This document shows, in pieces, positions 10,653 through 21,101 of a DNA stretch of 64,000 nucleotides. Location: positions 29,685,435 through 29,749,434 of the forward strand of contig JANAVB010029819.1 of assembly GCA_029216955.1 (NCBI GenBank). Direction: 5' to 3'. The stretch comes from Iris pallida (Eukaryota; Streptophyta; Magnoliopsida; Asparagales; Iridaceae). Position numbers and translations under genes: made by a program. Under the pieces are notes generated by a model, which saw only the letters and a list, made by a program, of their open reading frames with translations, was not told where the DNA came from and searched no databases. Position 1 is the stretch's first letter; each line of letters starts with the position of its first letter.

Positions 10653-11699
10653 TTAATTAACGAAAACCATATTGACGGACAGAGTTGCTTTGAACATGTC
10701 GCCAATGCTGGAGTCTAAGTCCCAGAGGGAGGAATCATAAGAATGAGAACAACGATCTGCTTCATCATATGATCTTTCAAGAGTTGTTGGAGGAGTAACA
10801 TAACCCAAACCAATACCATTTCGTTGATAGTAGTTCTTGGGTTTGCCGGGAGGAGCATAGTGTAGTATTGGCAACCGTCGTCCCCAGCCGTAATTTTGCC
10901 CCTGGTCGCTTTTGATGTCATATCCCATGTTCTGGATGATATTCTTGGCATGCCAACTATACCAAAAAAGTTGTATTTTCCCAGAGTTATAGTCAGCTTC
11001 TGTTTTGTGCTTGGGAGAAGTAGAGTCCGGAACAAACTTTATTTTGCCAATTATTCGACGGAAGATGATTAGTTCTTCATCATTCTTTCTGGCTGGAACG
11101 ATGAAGTAGTGGATATCTACTGGATAAACTTTTTCTCGCAGGTGAGGCCTCGTGACCGGCATCCAGAGGTGTGGTCCTATGTCGTGCTCTAGAGCATATA
11201 TCGTATTTATGTAGTGGTTTACAGATTGATAGACATCGGAGTAATTCAAAGATAAACCTTTACTAAGAAAATACACAAGTTCTTCTTCAGGGATAACATC
11301 ATCCTTTGAAGGTACATTATTATGAGTATTGAAATACTCATTGAGAGGATCATCATCTGGAAGAGGAGCCACAGTCTTGGCCAAGTTCACTACGTAGGGT
11401 AATTCTTCAGGATTGGAAGGACGGACTTCAGTAGGTTCCTCCTGAAGTTTAACCTTGTCAGGGTTCTTGCGGAGAGTGATGGTCAATGGTTTGACCTTGT
11501 CAAGGTTCTTCTTTTTCACCCAGATTGTGAGAGGCTTCGGAGTACTTTTTGGTGTAGTACGTCCTTTAACTCGGATGATCAGGGGACCGTCATTGGAGGA
11601 TGAACTTGCTTCATCTTTATTGTCAACTTCGTTGTCGTCATCCTTGGGAGGATGAGATTGGTAAAGTATCGAATCTCCATAGTAGGCTTCGATGCCCAT
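10653..11699 (-). CDS. Element A protease-RT linker with PLxIxLRK-type repeats
   Basis: An open 348-codon frame between protease and RT. Its N-terminal part has short repeats of the type PLIIRVKGR, PLTIWVKKK, PLTITLRKN. The middle is acidic. The C-terminal part has conserved GYVTPPTTL and acidic HSYDSSLWDLDSSIGD blocks. B (34098-35196) and X (41243-42420) carry the same two modules: repeats of PLKVRLKGKPP type in B and PLVIDLR type in X, then GYMTPP and the SSxWDSD block. I do not recognise a named domain. The order suggests a linker within the polyprotein that may be cleaved out; its job is unknown. Confidence 0.7.
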   Translation of the reverse strand: MGIEAYYGDSILYQSHPPKDDDNEVDNKDEASSSSNDGPLIIRVKGRTTPKSTPKPLTIWVKKKNLDKVKPLTITLRKNPDKVKLQEEPTEVRPSNPEELPYVVNLAKTVAPLPDDDPLNEYFNTHNNVPSKDDVIPEEELVYFLSKGLSLNYSDVYQSVNHYINTIYALEHDIGPHLWMPVTRPHLREKVYPVDIHYFIVPARKNDEELIIFRRIIGKIKFVPDSTSPKHKTEADYNSGKIQLFWYSWHAKNIIQNMGYDIKSDQGQNYGWGRRLPILHYAPPGKPKNYYQRNGIGLGYVTPPTTLERSYDEADRCSHSYDSSLWDLDSSIGDMFKATLSVNMVFVN

Positions 11700-11762
11700 A
11701 AAAGGATATACATCGACAGACTCCGTCTTTACGATACCGTCGCTGTTGACGTACTTGAAGCA

Positions 11763-12312
11763 CTAGTAAAGTATGGAAGAAACGATTATGTTCTCGTGTA
11801 TCCATGGACGTCCTAATAAGACATTGTAGGATACATTGGCATCGATCACATAGCAGGAAACCTTCGTTCGGAGATCACCGATCTCGCACTTGAGACGGAT
11901 CTTGTCCAGCCGATGGCTTCGACCAACATTGAAAGCCATGATAGTTGTATTGGTTGCAGATAGCTTGTGCAGAGGGATTCCTAAAATTTGAAGCAAACTT
12001 CTAGGAATGATGCTGAGGAATGATGCTGAGGAACGATCCTGGATCTATGTGCATGCGGCCTACCTTGATCGCCCCGATATATTCTGTATAGTACAGGGGT
12101 CTATCATGGCAATTATTTTTGAGTAGCATGTCCTCCTGTATAAAGGTGATGTTGGGCACCACTTCCATAGTATTGTGGCAGTGGGGACAAGAGACAGGGT
12201 CTTCAGCGAGGGCTTTGACTTTAACGAGATAAGAGTCGGCATGTAGTAATGCCTCGCTTAAGGCCTTCCACGTTTCTTTGGAGAGTCGTAATAGATTGAA
12301 CAAAGACAACCT
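11763..12312 (-). pseudogene. Element A aspartic protease
   Basis: Two overlapping frames (12309-12001 and 11996-11763) make a retropepsin-like protease. The active-site block reads HIDPGSFLSIIP; Tat elements usually have a D-G-G-S-S-type site (family knowledge), so A has a changed or weakened site. The C-terminal strand YNVLLGRPWIHE is typical of gypsy proteases. Upstream is a conserved CPHCHNTMEVVPNITF block with a CxxCH pair. A small frameshift at about 12000 separates active site and C-terminus. The enzyme would cleave the Gag-Pol polyprotein. Confidence 0.8.
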
Positions 12313-12351
12313 GGCAGGTGTATTGGCCAGCTGTGACAGTATGTCAAAGTT

Positions 12352-12942
12352 TTAGGGCCGGTCTATTCCTTTGGAAGCTGGCACCTTCAGAGACTTGTTA
12401 AACCGTGTCTCCTTCTGCTTGGCTTTGTCGGTAGTTGAAGGCTTAGACGGGCTGACTTTTGAACTTGTGGGGGTAGCAAGAGCTTGAGAAGGTACTGCTT
12501 CTTCTTGTACGGGATCGTATGTCCGAAGATAAGTCTTCCCTGATCGCGTCTCGCCAGATAGAACCTCATAGATAGGAGAAGACATCATGTGGCATAACTT
12601 ATATTCAGTCGTGAGTGGCACCAGGGTTGAGTTGTGAGCTGGTGGTAGGTTGACGACTTCTATTATTGCCTTGGGGATCGGGATCATGCCGTCTGGGAAT
12701 TTTGTGGGAGAAAAGTTACCAAACTGAAGAAAGATCATGTTAGAAGATACGACCTTGTCTTCAGCTTCGAGGTTGATCACTTGGCTGTCTATAAGTTGTT
12801 GTATCTTATTCTTCAGGACGATGCAGTCCTTGGTGGAATGGTGCACGTACTGATGATAGAGACAGTACTTTGGATCGTTGAGTTGGTTCGCCTCTGCAGG
12901 ACGTCGTGGTGGAGGCAATGTCAGTTTATTACCCTTCGTCAA
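12352..12942 (-). CDS. Element A gag C-terminal part with Cys/His knuckle
   Basis: The frame begins TKGNKLTLPPPRRPAE. Next comes YCLYHQYVHHSTKDCIVLKN, a C-x2-H-x6-H-x4-C arrangement common to Tat-type Gag, where it binds RNA. It then continues through an LPPAHNSTL block and GETRSGKTYLRTYD. B has the same knuckle at 36272-36493 (YCHYHRFVGHPTKDCYILKD). The frame is open for 196 codons and reaches a stop just before the protease region, so a readthrough or mutation must be assumed. Confidence 0.75.
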   Translation of the reverse strand: MTKGNKLTLPPPRRPAEANQLNDPKYCLYHQYVHHSTKDCIVLKNKIQQLIDSQVINLEAEDKVVSSNMIFLQFGNFSPTKFPDGMIPIPKAIIEVVNLPPAHNSTLVPLTTEYKLCHMMSSPIYEVLSGETRSGKTYLRTYDPVQEEAVPSQALATPTSSKVSPSKPSTTDKAKQKETRFNKSLKVPASKGIDRP

Positions 12943-13125
12943 TGTGTGAAAAATGGTAATGACATCACCTTCATCAAAGGAGAAGGTCTCCTTAGGTTTG
13001 TCAGAGGCGCCCTAAGAATTGGAAGCTCCTTTGGAAGTGTCGACCTTCAGGACTTCTTTTCCTTTAGCCCCACGGACAGGGATAATTTGAGGATGCTTGT
13101 CCCTTGTCTTCAGATTTGGGTATTT

Positions 13126-13846
13126 TCAACCAAGTAGTTCCAAATTAGGAACGTCATTTTCAGCAGCATCAGCAGCCCCAATGAAATCGGGCCATATATC
13201 ATACTTATGTATGCCTAGACAAAACTTTACCGTAGGAAGGAAGTTATGTCGACAAGTATCCATAAGTTCTGAGTCTAGTATGCCAAAGGGCATCTTCAGT
13301 ACTAGCCGCCTGAAGCGTTCGATGAAGGCGATGACAGACTCAGTCCTCCTTTGCTTGGTCTCGATTAGTGTGCACATTCTAATATGTATGCCACTCTCGT
13401 AAAATTTGTTGAGGAACAACCTCTTTAATTCTTTAAAAGAATTGATACAGTCGTCAGGCAGACTATAGAACCATTCGAAAGCTACCCCCTACAAGGTACT
13501 AATAAACAACTTTGACAAGAACGGATCATCCCTGGGTAAGTGTAGAGTATGCGTGTTGAAGTATGTCATGTGTTGACGAGGAGAAGTCAACCCGTCAAAT
13601 GAATTTAGCATCAGCGGCTTGTAGTTAGGAGGGCAAGTAGTATTCTCCCATTCAGGAGGATAAGGTTGAGATGTCTCCATCTTCTGAAGCTCATCTTTGT
13701 GTGAGATGGTATCGAGACGGGCGACCAGGGAATCAATTGCATCTTGTTGATTAAGCAGGTATTGGGAAATGGCTGTCGAATGGTTGTCAGGCATCGTTGG
13801 CGAAGGACCACCCTCCAGCATTTGCAAGATTTGGGGGAGGTACAAT
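13126..13846 (-). pseudogene. Element A gag core
   Basis: Frames at 13845-13489 and 13419-13126 give the gypsy Gag core in order. First YPPEWENTTCPPNYKPLML, an about 30-residue approach. Then GVAFEWFYSLPDDCINSF, split by a stop near 13490. Then LKRLFLNKFYESG and TESVIAFIERFRRLVLKM, and the DTCRHNFLPTVKFCLG block. X (1093-1506) and B (36620-37578) match throughout. Gag assembles the particle. The internal stop means this copy would not give a full product. Confidence 0.85.
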
Positions 13847-13867
13847 AGAGTGATACTCCTTTTGTAG

Positions 13868-14995
13868 TTAAGGAGGGTTGTTGCTATGAGCTAGACTAGC
13901 ATGAGCCGAGCCATTTTGTTTAGGTGGAGGAACAGCCCTAACAGCTTTGACCGCCATGATACTGGTCAGCATATCAGTGATCTTGGCGAATATTATTTCA
14001 AGACCCTCTGGCCATTTGCTGGTCTGATCACTGGCTTCTTCATGTCTTTCTCCATCTGCCATGTATTTAGATAACATACGAGGATGAATAGAGGAAACAG
14101 TACAACTGGTGCTGATACTGTCTGTTTCTGAGTTGATAAGTCCCTCATCTTCCGGTAGATGAGGTAGATAGTCGACATCAGACTCGAAGGGATCGTCATC
14201 CTCTGGAAGGCTACCTCCAGTGTGAAGGTCATCCGTTTCACACTCTGAGGGAGTACTACCCCTAGCTTGGGAGTCTTCGTCATCCATACGGAATCTCGCC
14301 TTTGACCGAGTACCCATATAGACTCCTTCAGATGTGACAGCCTGCTGGCCATCTATTGGTAGACTTCTTCTTCTTCTTCTCGCAGAACTGAGAGAGAAAG
14401 TTGGGTTCGTGGTCCACCATCTTTTATTGGGGCTTCCATAAGGGGGACCCCATGAAGCCATGTTGGATGAGACACACCGCGACTTTTTGTCGTCGGAGAA
14501 ATACAATCGTTGGAACACGGAGTGTCTCTGAGGCACTATCGTTGCTTTGGAGCAGCAACAGTTGATGACAATATAGGTACACGGATGTGCACTATGAATT
14601 GTTATGTCCTTCTTCGCTTTACGCTTATGATTTATCATGTCGTACAAGTCAGCGAAAAGAAGTTTTGCCTTACAACCCATGTTGCATGCATCGCCGAGCT
14701 TTGCATGCGGGTTCGTAAGGAGAGTAGGCACATCCAGACTTAGTTCACGTGTAGGGACAACCCCCACACCTATGTTCTGTGATGTCCTTAAAGACAGCCC
14801 CGTGCTATACGCGTTGGGGCCTGCCTTGGTGACTGGCTTTTGGGTGCATGCTTCTTGGCAGTATGTCTGAGCCTCCTTAATGTGGGTGCATAGCATGGAT
14901 CCAATGAGCCTGGCACATAGCCTTGGGTGCATGATCCTGGATGCCCAATCTATTGAAGACAAAGGCCTTCTAATTGGAGTTATGCGCCCAAACAT
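13868..14995 (-). CDS. Element A gag N-terminal region
   Basis: An open 375-codon frame upstream of the Gag core. The middle contains the IVINCCCSKATIVPQRHSVF block conserved in X and faintly in B. The C-terminal half is very acidic and Ser-rich (SLPEDDDPFESDVDYLPHLPE) and probably disordered. A segment near the end (IIFAKITDMLTSIMAVKAV) could form a helix. No known domain is recognised. The first third, full of CAR/CTH words, reads through GGGCGCAT-like DNA and may not be truly coding. I infer that this region and ORF1 once formed one leader fused to Gag. Confidence 0.5.
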   Translation of the reverse strand: MFGRITPIRRPLSSIDWASRIMHPRLCARLIGSMLCTHIKEAQTYCQEACTQKPVTKAGPNAYSTGLSLRTSQNIGVGVVPTRELSLDVPTLLTNPHAKLGDACNMGCKAKLLFADLYDMINHKRKAKKDITIHSAHPCTYIVINCCCSKATIVPQRHSVFQRLYFSDDKKSRCVSSNMASWGPPYGSPNKRWWTTNPTFSLSSARRRRRSLPIDGQQAVTSEGVYMGTRSKARFRMDDEDSQARGSTPSECETDDLHTGGSLPEDDDPFESDVDYLPHLPEDEGLINSETDSISTSCTVSSIHPRMLSKYMADGERHEEASDQTSKWPEGLEIIFAKITDMLTSIMAVKAVRAVPPPKQNGSAHASLAHSNNPP

Positions 14996-15150
14996 CCCCT
15001 TGGGCGCATGCTCAGTGGAGCAGCGCTATTTTCTCCCAGCTTGGCCTCTTTTATTTGTGAGCCTCTCCGAGTTTGCCCAGAGTGTCAAACACTCTGATTC
15101 TTGGCATCGTAGTGCTTCTCTTTGCCAAGTCTCGAGCATCGACCACTCTG

Positions 15151-15509
15151 TTATTGGTTGTATAGGAAAGAAGTCACTGGGCTAGTAGAGCCCGGAACAG
15201 TGTGAGCCTTCTCCATTTGGGGAGCTTCTGTGGCAGAGCCGTGCGCCCATGTGACAGAGTCCTCCAGTTGTATATCTGCTATGACACTAGCAGGATATGC
15301 ACAGCGAGCCTTTGGAAGCCAAGTCTTGGGAGACTTGTTTGGCTTCGCTGATTTTGAAGGAGTATAGCCATCCCTTGAGAGCATCTCTTCTAACGCCTGC
15401 TGATCGAACTTTACGATCAGCATCTTTTGAGTACTCCCTACTTTGTCGGTATCGGATTGCGTCACACCTACTCGTCAGAGGAAAAAGTAGTCACCAGCAT
15501 AGTCGCCAT
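15151..15509 (-). pseudogene. Element A ORF1, ATG overlapping the PBS
   Basis: Starting at 15509 the minus strand reads MATMLVTTFSSDE, then a stop or frameshift. The frame from 15465 continues MTQSDTDKVGSTQKM and LIVKFDQQALEEMLS. The same protein start occurs in B (MVTLLGTSFSSNEKAV, 39139) and at 58746 (METLLGTTFFTDEKVV), followed by S-D-x-x-K-L-G-S-x-x-K-x-L-V-V and D/N-Q-Q-x-x-E. The initiating ATG shares its TG with the primer binding site. Ogre elements are known to carry an ORF1 before gag. No domain is recognised. Confidence 0.65.
15491..15508 (-). other. Element A primer binding site
   Basis: TGGCGACTATGCTGGTGA, four bases inside the 5' LTR end. It resembles the TGGCGACTCTGCTGGGGA-type site of Ogre/Tat elements, which from memory is matched to a tRNA-Arg 3' end. 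Confidence 0.75.
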
Positions 15510-15512
15510 TTT

Positions 15513-16289
15513 TATGGGCACACACAAAAAGAAGAAGAAATACTATCTTTTCTTTATTGGCGCAAGGTACCACAAATTGAGTACGCGTAAGAGATCCTGT
15601 ACCGAGGATTCCCGAGTACAAAAAAGAATTCAGGAGAATAGGACGATGGAGATCGAGCGGTAGTTGCTCCTTTACTCCGTTGACACTCCGATTACAAAAG
15701 TAGAAGAAAACCTAAAAAAATTGCTAACTCTCGGCTCACTGGAAAGAGTGCAGCAATTTGGCTCTTAAAAATGCTCTCCGTTCTGTGTTTTGAAGAGAAA
15801 TGAGACCCATTTTTATAGTCTTTCTTGAGCTGGAATTATGTTATGCGCCGACATAAGGAAAACATACTAGTTTTTATATGGGCGCATAGTCCTGTCTTAG
15901 GCGCATAGGGTGTAGGCACATGCAGGCCGCGAAATCGTGGGTTGGTCATGGTGTTGACGTGGCCGCATGCTTCGGTACACGACTGCTCGTGGAGACTGAC
16001 GTGGCCGTGTGCTTCGGTGTACGTTTTGATCATGGCTTTGACCGAGTCAGGTTTAGGCGCATATCCTGGAACAGGGCTATGCTCCCTCTTGTCTTGGGCG
16101 TATAGAGCTCACAGGGTGATGGGCGCATAGAGCTTCACAGGGTGGTGGGCGCAAAGGAGCTTCACAGGGTGATGGGCGCGTAGGAGCTTCACAGAATGAC
16201 TTGGACACATAGGAGCTTCACTTGGGCGCATATATTCTCATTGGCTTGGGCGTATAAGGCTTTATTGCTGATATTTTCATGCTTCTACA
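15513..16289 (-). repeat. Element A 5' LTR
   Basis: 777 bp, matching 2913-3691. It starts TGTAGAAGCATG and ends ...GCCCATA on the minus strand. A TATA-like TATAAAAA lies at 15810-15817 (minus) upstream of the likely transcription start. The tandem units at 16103-16230 are present here too. Confidence 0.9.
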
Positions 16290-16481
16290 CCTACAACAGC
16301 TTGTTGGGGCGACTATAGATACATGAAAACCTTCTCATGCCATCTACTCTTTATCAATGCTTCAAGTATGTAGATAGAAAGGGGACAGTTTGTAAAAAAT
16401 TCGTCGAAGCTGATCCCTTTATTGGTGTCGAGGTATATTTTTCTGATGTAATGTTGTACAAACCACTAACGGACATCTAAT
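16290..16481 (+). pseudogene. X protease C-terminus and linker start, stranded between A and B
   Basis: 192 bp of X lie between the two insertions. The + strand reads SLLGRL, a stop, then IHENLL, then the STLYQCFKYVDRKG region and ADPFIGVEVYFSDVMLY. The first block corresponds to NVLLGRPWIHE of A's protease. The following blocks match A's linker start (GIEAYYGDSILYQ). It is flanked by the CCTAC copy of A on the left and the CTAAT copy of B on the right. Confidence 0.8.
16477..16481 (+). repeat. Target-site duplication of element B (left copy, CTAAT)
   Basis: CTAAT at 16477-16481 and again at 41268-41272, directly outside the B LTRs. Confidence 0.9.
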
Positions 16482-18604
16482 TGTTTGCCATTAAAAAAAT
16501 TTTGATTGACGTTTTTAATTACAAACAAAATAGAGTACAATGTAGGACTTAGACGTAGTCCTAGGAGTACACTTTTGTTTTTATCTGGGCGCCGTGTCGA
16601 TGGAGCGAGTGGTAATACGTTGACTCTGTTGACTATGTGACGACCATCTTGAACTTTTTGAAGGTCTGGGTTGCTCTGGATGCCGGAGCATTGCGAGGAG
16701 AAGTGGACGTTAAGTGTCTCTTCTGGCCTCCGTAGGTGGATATAACAGTCTGTATGTATATATCTCTTCTTCTGTCTATGTCTGTGTCATGAAGGAATAA
16801 TCCTTCTATTTATAGATAGCAGGCTGGCTGCTCATGTGCGCATATGTCCGATGCATCTGGACGTGGGGATGCCACGTGACAGATGCTGGTGGGGGTGCAT
16901 AGACGATGCGCCCCATGTTGTAGTAGAATCTGCTCGAACTGTTTCGTTGGGATGCGGAGGAGCTGACACGTGGTTATTGCTAAGATTTGGTTGTTGCTGA
17001 GATCTTGGGTCGTTAGCACCCATTCTTTGAATAGAACTGAGTCAAAGGACGCGTGGCGTACGCCTGTGGCTCAAAGATCGCAGTTTTGGAGGAGAGTGAT
17101 CTGTCGTGGTGCGCCTAGGATCGGGCGCATGGAGGCGACTTAGTCCTATGAGTTTTAGGCATCATAGACAAGTCTGGGCGTATGGCTTTTGAGGTGCATG
17201 TAGAGCTTCGCATCAGGGTAACCAAGGATAAGGCGCAGGGGAGGCGAGTTGGTCTAATAACTTTTTAGGAGTCATGAGTAAGTCCAGGCGCATGCCTTTT
17301 GAGGCGCATACAGAGCTTAATTCTTCTGTTGCTTGAGATCAGAAGTGAGATGAGGGGGCGTATGACCACTAGGGCACACGTCGTCTTCTAGGCGCCTGGC
17401 CACGAGGTGCATACGAATGATCGGTCAGCCACATGGCAATTGTTATCGACCCAAGGTGTAATGATGGTGCTGACATCAGCGATACTTCATTTTCTACAAA
17501 GGGCTGCTGATTGGACGACTCTTGGAATGCATCGCCGCCTTTGTCATTCAATATTAACTGGTTGATGATGACAAGTTTGAAAGGGGCGTATCGGTTAATT
17601 CTGATCTGGGCGCATGGGTCTATGTCCCACTGGGCACATTAGTACGGAGCGCATGGTGCTGACGGCACATTAGCCAATGTGTCGCATCCTCTTTGGCCTG
17701 CCTGTTGAGTTTTTCGAGGCGTTAATGGTTGCCTTAACATAGCCGAATACGAGACGACGGATGCATTTGCTATTAATGAAAATTCATTGCATAGAATTTG
17801 GAACGTTGGCCATTTGGCACTCGGGTGTAGGCTGCCCGTGCTTATAAATATCTGCATGAGGGAAAGCTTTGCTTTCATTCTTCATTTTGATGTAAAGATG
17901 AACTTGGTCGGAGCTCTGCCTTGGCAAACTGCCGAACTCGAGCTCTTCCTGAGGGTGAAGATGCTTTACCCTAGTCTTCTTGTCGCTCTAAGCTTCTGTG
18001 ATAGTGTTTGTTGCATCCAAATATCGGGATCATTGATTCCCGACACAGGCCGATGGTGCCTATTGCATCCAAAGATCGGGGCGGTCGTGCCCTAATTTTT
18101 ATTATACTGGAAGAGCCGCAGGTCGCCGAGTGTGCCTGTTGCTTCCGAAGACCGAGATTTCATGTCGCGATCTTTGTCTAGCTAGGAGAGCTCCTTCTCC
18201 TACTATACAAGGGCTGATTGGTGCTGATGAGAGAATGATTCGCTCTGACTATGCACGGAGATACGCATTATTGAGATGCTGGAATGACGTGCCTTGATGA
18301 GACATCAGAATGATACAACTGATGGATGATGCGCCTGGCATGAGGCACATGGCAGTTGCTGCACCTGGCTGTAGTTTTAGGATCTTTTTTTTTGTAGAAG
18401 TTCTCCTTTGTAAAGCCTTCCTTTTAGACATGTAATATACTTTCATATGAAAAGCCTTATTTTTATTGTCTTTAAACTTGTACTTTTCTTTGCTGTGCCA
18501 AGTATCTATTTGAGTTTCCTGGCGCATTTGAGTTGGTCGCATGGTTGGGTTGAGCGCATAGGAACTCTGGCCTATAGATGCGCCTGAAATTCCATGCTTC
18601 TACA
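16482..18604 (-). repeat. Element B 3' LTR
   Basis: 2123 bp, paired with 39142-41267. On the minus strand it starts TGTAGAAGCATGG and ends ...GGCAAACA. A TATA box (CTATAAATA, minus, 16807-16815) marks the probable promoter. It carries many GGGCGCAT and GAGGCGCAT words. No coding signal. Confidence 0.92.
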
Positions 18605-18680
18605 AGAACCCCTTCAAAGTTTTCAAAACTTCCTTGCCAAGTTTTGGAATACTTTGAATAAAAAGCATGGAGAGTAACGA
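18605..18680 (-). other. Element B polypurine tract and conserved upstream block
   Basis: CTTTGAAGGGGTTCT on the minus strand abuts the LTR. The block before it (AAGTTTTGAAAACTTTG-like words, then GTATTCCAAAACTTGG) matches A and X. Confidence 0.8.
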
Positions 18681-18930
18681 CTCTGGGCGCATGTCCTTCA
18701 CCTAGGGGCATGGCTCTTTTTGGCGTATAGTCATTTTGCGCATCGCTGTGGGAGATGCTTGTAGCTTAGGCACATACAGGTAGGGCGCATGCTTCTTCTG
18801 AAGAGATAACGCCTCGATCTCAGGAAAGATTAATGATAATCTTTTGAAGAGAGGAATTCGTCAGTTTCATGATGCCCGAAGCGACAGATTGCTTATGTCA
18901 CACCTCATCGGTTTACATGCGAGGCCAAGC

Positions 18931-18940
18931 CTATAATAGG
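18931..18940 (+). promoter_or_regulatory. TATA-like promoter of B's antisense gene
   Basis: CTATAATAGG followed by a GAGGAGAGAGAG leader and a pyrimidine-rich 5' region, 104 bp before ATG 19044. The layout matches that in A. Confidence 0.55.
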
Positions 18941-19043
18941 CGGCTGTGAGGAGAGAGAGTGTTCTACATTCTACAAAAAGCTTTCTCCTTCTCGAGAGCT
19001 TTTTTTCTCCTTCCTCTTCGAGAACCCTTAACTCTTTCGAGAA

Positions 19044-21101
19044 ATGGCTCCCAAAACTTCCCGTAGTAGTGCTGGCCGAGGAAGGGGTTGAGGCAAAGAG
19101 CCCATGGGGGTTGACGTGGAGGACGTCCCCGTCGTTTTGGCGACACACACCGACGTCCGCCCGAAGGTGTTCGATGGGTGTTCTCTTACCTTAGTTTTTG
19201 TTGAGGTGGTGTTGGGGTGACCCGACTGTAGACGAGCCACCTCATGTTGATGTGCTTAGGCTGACGCGCATGGACTTTTGTCATGATGATGTGTCGAAGC
19301 CCTTTCAGCTGATGCGCATGGACTTAAGTCCTGATGATGTGCCAAAGCTTCTTCTGCTTACGCGCATGGACTTAGGTCCTGATGATGCACTGAAGCTTTA
19401 CTTGCTTACGTGCATGGACTTAGGTCCTGATGATGCGTCGAAGCTACACTTGCTGATGCGCATGGACTTAGGTCCTGATGATGTGCCGAAGCTTTTCTTC
19501 AATTGCACCGAGACTTTTGATCCTGTGTCTTTGTTAGGATTCCCTCTATGCGCATGGGCCTCGACCCAGTTGATGCACCAGAGATTCAGATGCGGCTTAG
19601 ATGCTCATGTTGGACTTCTAAGTCATTTTAGTCTTTTGCCTTATGGCTTTGTTTCATTTTGTGTGACAGTGTCGATGACCATCCTCCTGCTGAACGAAGT
19701 CCTTTTGGACCATGCGCTCTGTCAACTGGGTGTGGATTTTGATGAGGAGGTTGTGAACCCGACCAAGGCAGCTATTATTTTGGATCAGCCTCCGGAGAGG
19801 ATGGCCCAGATTCGCGAGCAGCACCACACTTTTGTCCAGGGCATGATGGAGAGAGGGAGACTCAAATCTACTGAATCTGAGAATGAGTCTTTCTTGAAAC
19901 CCAAATTTACGTTCGGAGACCGCCTGACTTCTACCGAAGCGAAGGTGCTGAAGATCAGGGATCAGGACTGGTTCTTCAAAGCAAGATGCGTAAACATGTA
20001 TATCAAGCAAGCGGAGCGCCAATTGCCCTTGACGGCCTTCCGTAGTCTGTCTTCGAAGAGAAGGATGGAGTGGGAACTCACTTCCTCTCAAGGAGGAGCC
20101 GTTGCCGGCAATATACGGCTTGACACATCCTCGAACCAGATGGATATCCTGACTACTACGTGAGCCGGGACCTCTTATCATTAGCGAACTTTGCGTCCCG
20201 GAGGTATCTATAGTGATGTTCCCACAGATACCTTTGTGTTCAATGCTTCAACCTTCGTTAATTGTCTGGCGTCGGCCAGTCTATCATAATCGAAGGGAGA
20301 GTTTCGAGTCGAGGGTTGGTGCCACTATGTGCAGAAGTGGGACGAGTTGACCATTTAGTTTCTGACGAAGTTTAAGACCGATCTCAGAAAGATTGGTCTT
20401 ACTGCTACTGTTCGTGCTACTCAGGCTGCCATAGACCTGAATAAGCACATGTTTTTCGCTCTTCTGGAGAAGTATAATACCTATACCGGCACTTTTTTCA
20501 CTCCCGTAGGGGAGTTAGGACTGGTGCTACACGAGATGTACGAGGTCTCGAAGCTCCCTTGGGGGTCTGAACCCTATGAGGAGTATTTTCCCTCGAACGA
20601 GGAGTTATTGGCTTTAGAAGAGAAGGATTCTGAGATGATGGCAGTCTTCAAGGATGTCGCGAGCTATTATTACCTGCTTCAGTACAGGGAAAAAGGTGGG
20701 GCGCAGCCCCATGTAAATGCTTGGAGGGAGTATGTCTTCAAGCAAGACTTGGCGGATCGTTCGAGGATTCGTTTTACGACTCCTCAGTGGCTCTCCCATG
20801 CTGAGGTACTCGCTGAGATGTCTAGGCTCAATGAAAAGAACCCTCGTGAAAACAAGGATTGTTAGCAATCCGAGCACATCTATAGCTGCTTCTGGCAATG
20901 TACTCATAACATGTCTCCAAAGGGCGTATTAGCGTCCTTTCTGATGCTATGGCTCCGTGACCATGTATTCGTCGATGGGTTCGGTTCCTTGGAGAGGATA
21001 TCTAGGAATCTTATTTTGCCGGCTGTGAAGCTGGTCTTTGGTTATCCTATGGCTCTGCTTTCCGCTATGGTGTGCAACCTGAAGCGGGGTTTGAGAGAAT
21101 T
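19044..21101 (+). pseudogene. Element B antisense gene, part 1 (plant-mobile-domain-like)
   Basis: Begins MAPKTSRSSAGRGRG, with an early stop at about 19091. A repeat region follows (LTRMDLGPDDAPKL units, 19261-19500), then a mixed region, and then from about 20360 a clear mobile-domain-like stretch: FKTDLRKIGLTATVRA, KYNTYTGTFFTPVGELGLVL, MYEVSKLPWGSEPYEEYFP, then FLMLWLRDHVFVDGFGSL and ILPAVKLVFGYPMALLSAMV. Plant mobile domains occur in transposon proteins and in host silencing factors (family knowledge). Four or five stops interrupt the frame. It is cut at 21101 inside LKRGLREF by solo LTR 1 and resumes at 25915 in the same frame. Confidence 0.7.
19261..19500 (+). repeat. 48-bp coding minisatellite, five units
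   Basis: Five head-to-tail 48-bp units, each starting CTKAYGCGCATGGACTT and containing CCTGATGATG. They keep the frame, encoding five 16-residue units of the form LTRMDLGPDDAPKLLL. The last three units are most alike. Confidence 0.92.

Larger units (their letters stand above)
2913..16289 (-). mobile_element. Element A: full-length Tat-type gypsy retrotransposon with antisense gene
   Basis: A 13.4 kb element on the minus strand. In its own order: 5' LTR 16289-15513, PBS, ORF1, gag, protease, repeat linker, RT, RNase H, archaeal-type RNase H, integrase (stop at 7238), hairpin array, convergent antisense gene (4028-6557, + strand), polypurine tract and 3' LTR 3691-2913. It is bounded by a perfect 5-bp duplication. 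LTR stretches compared by eye agree at about 88-90%, so it is not a recent insertion. Frameshifts and stops in gag, RT and integrase make it non-functional as it stands. Confidence 0.92.

Noticed and set aside
14510..15185. Plus-strand frames opposite A's gag leader
   Set aside because: They run through GGGCGCAT-rich leader DNA opposite the gag and ORF1 strand and have no conserved counterpart in B or X.
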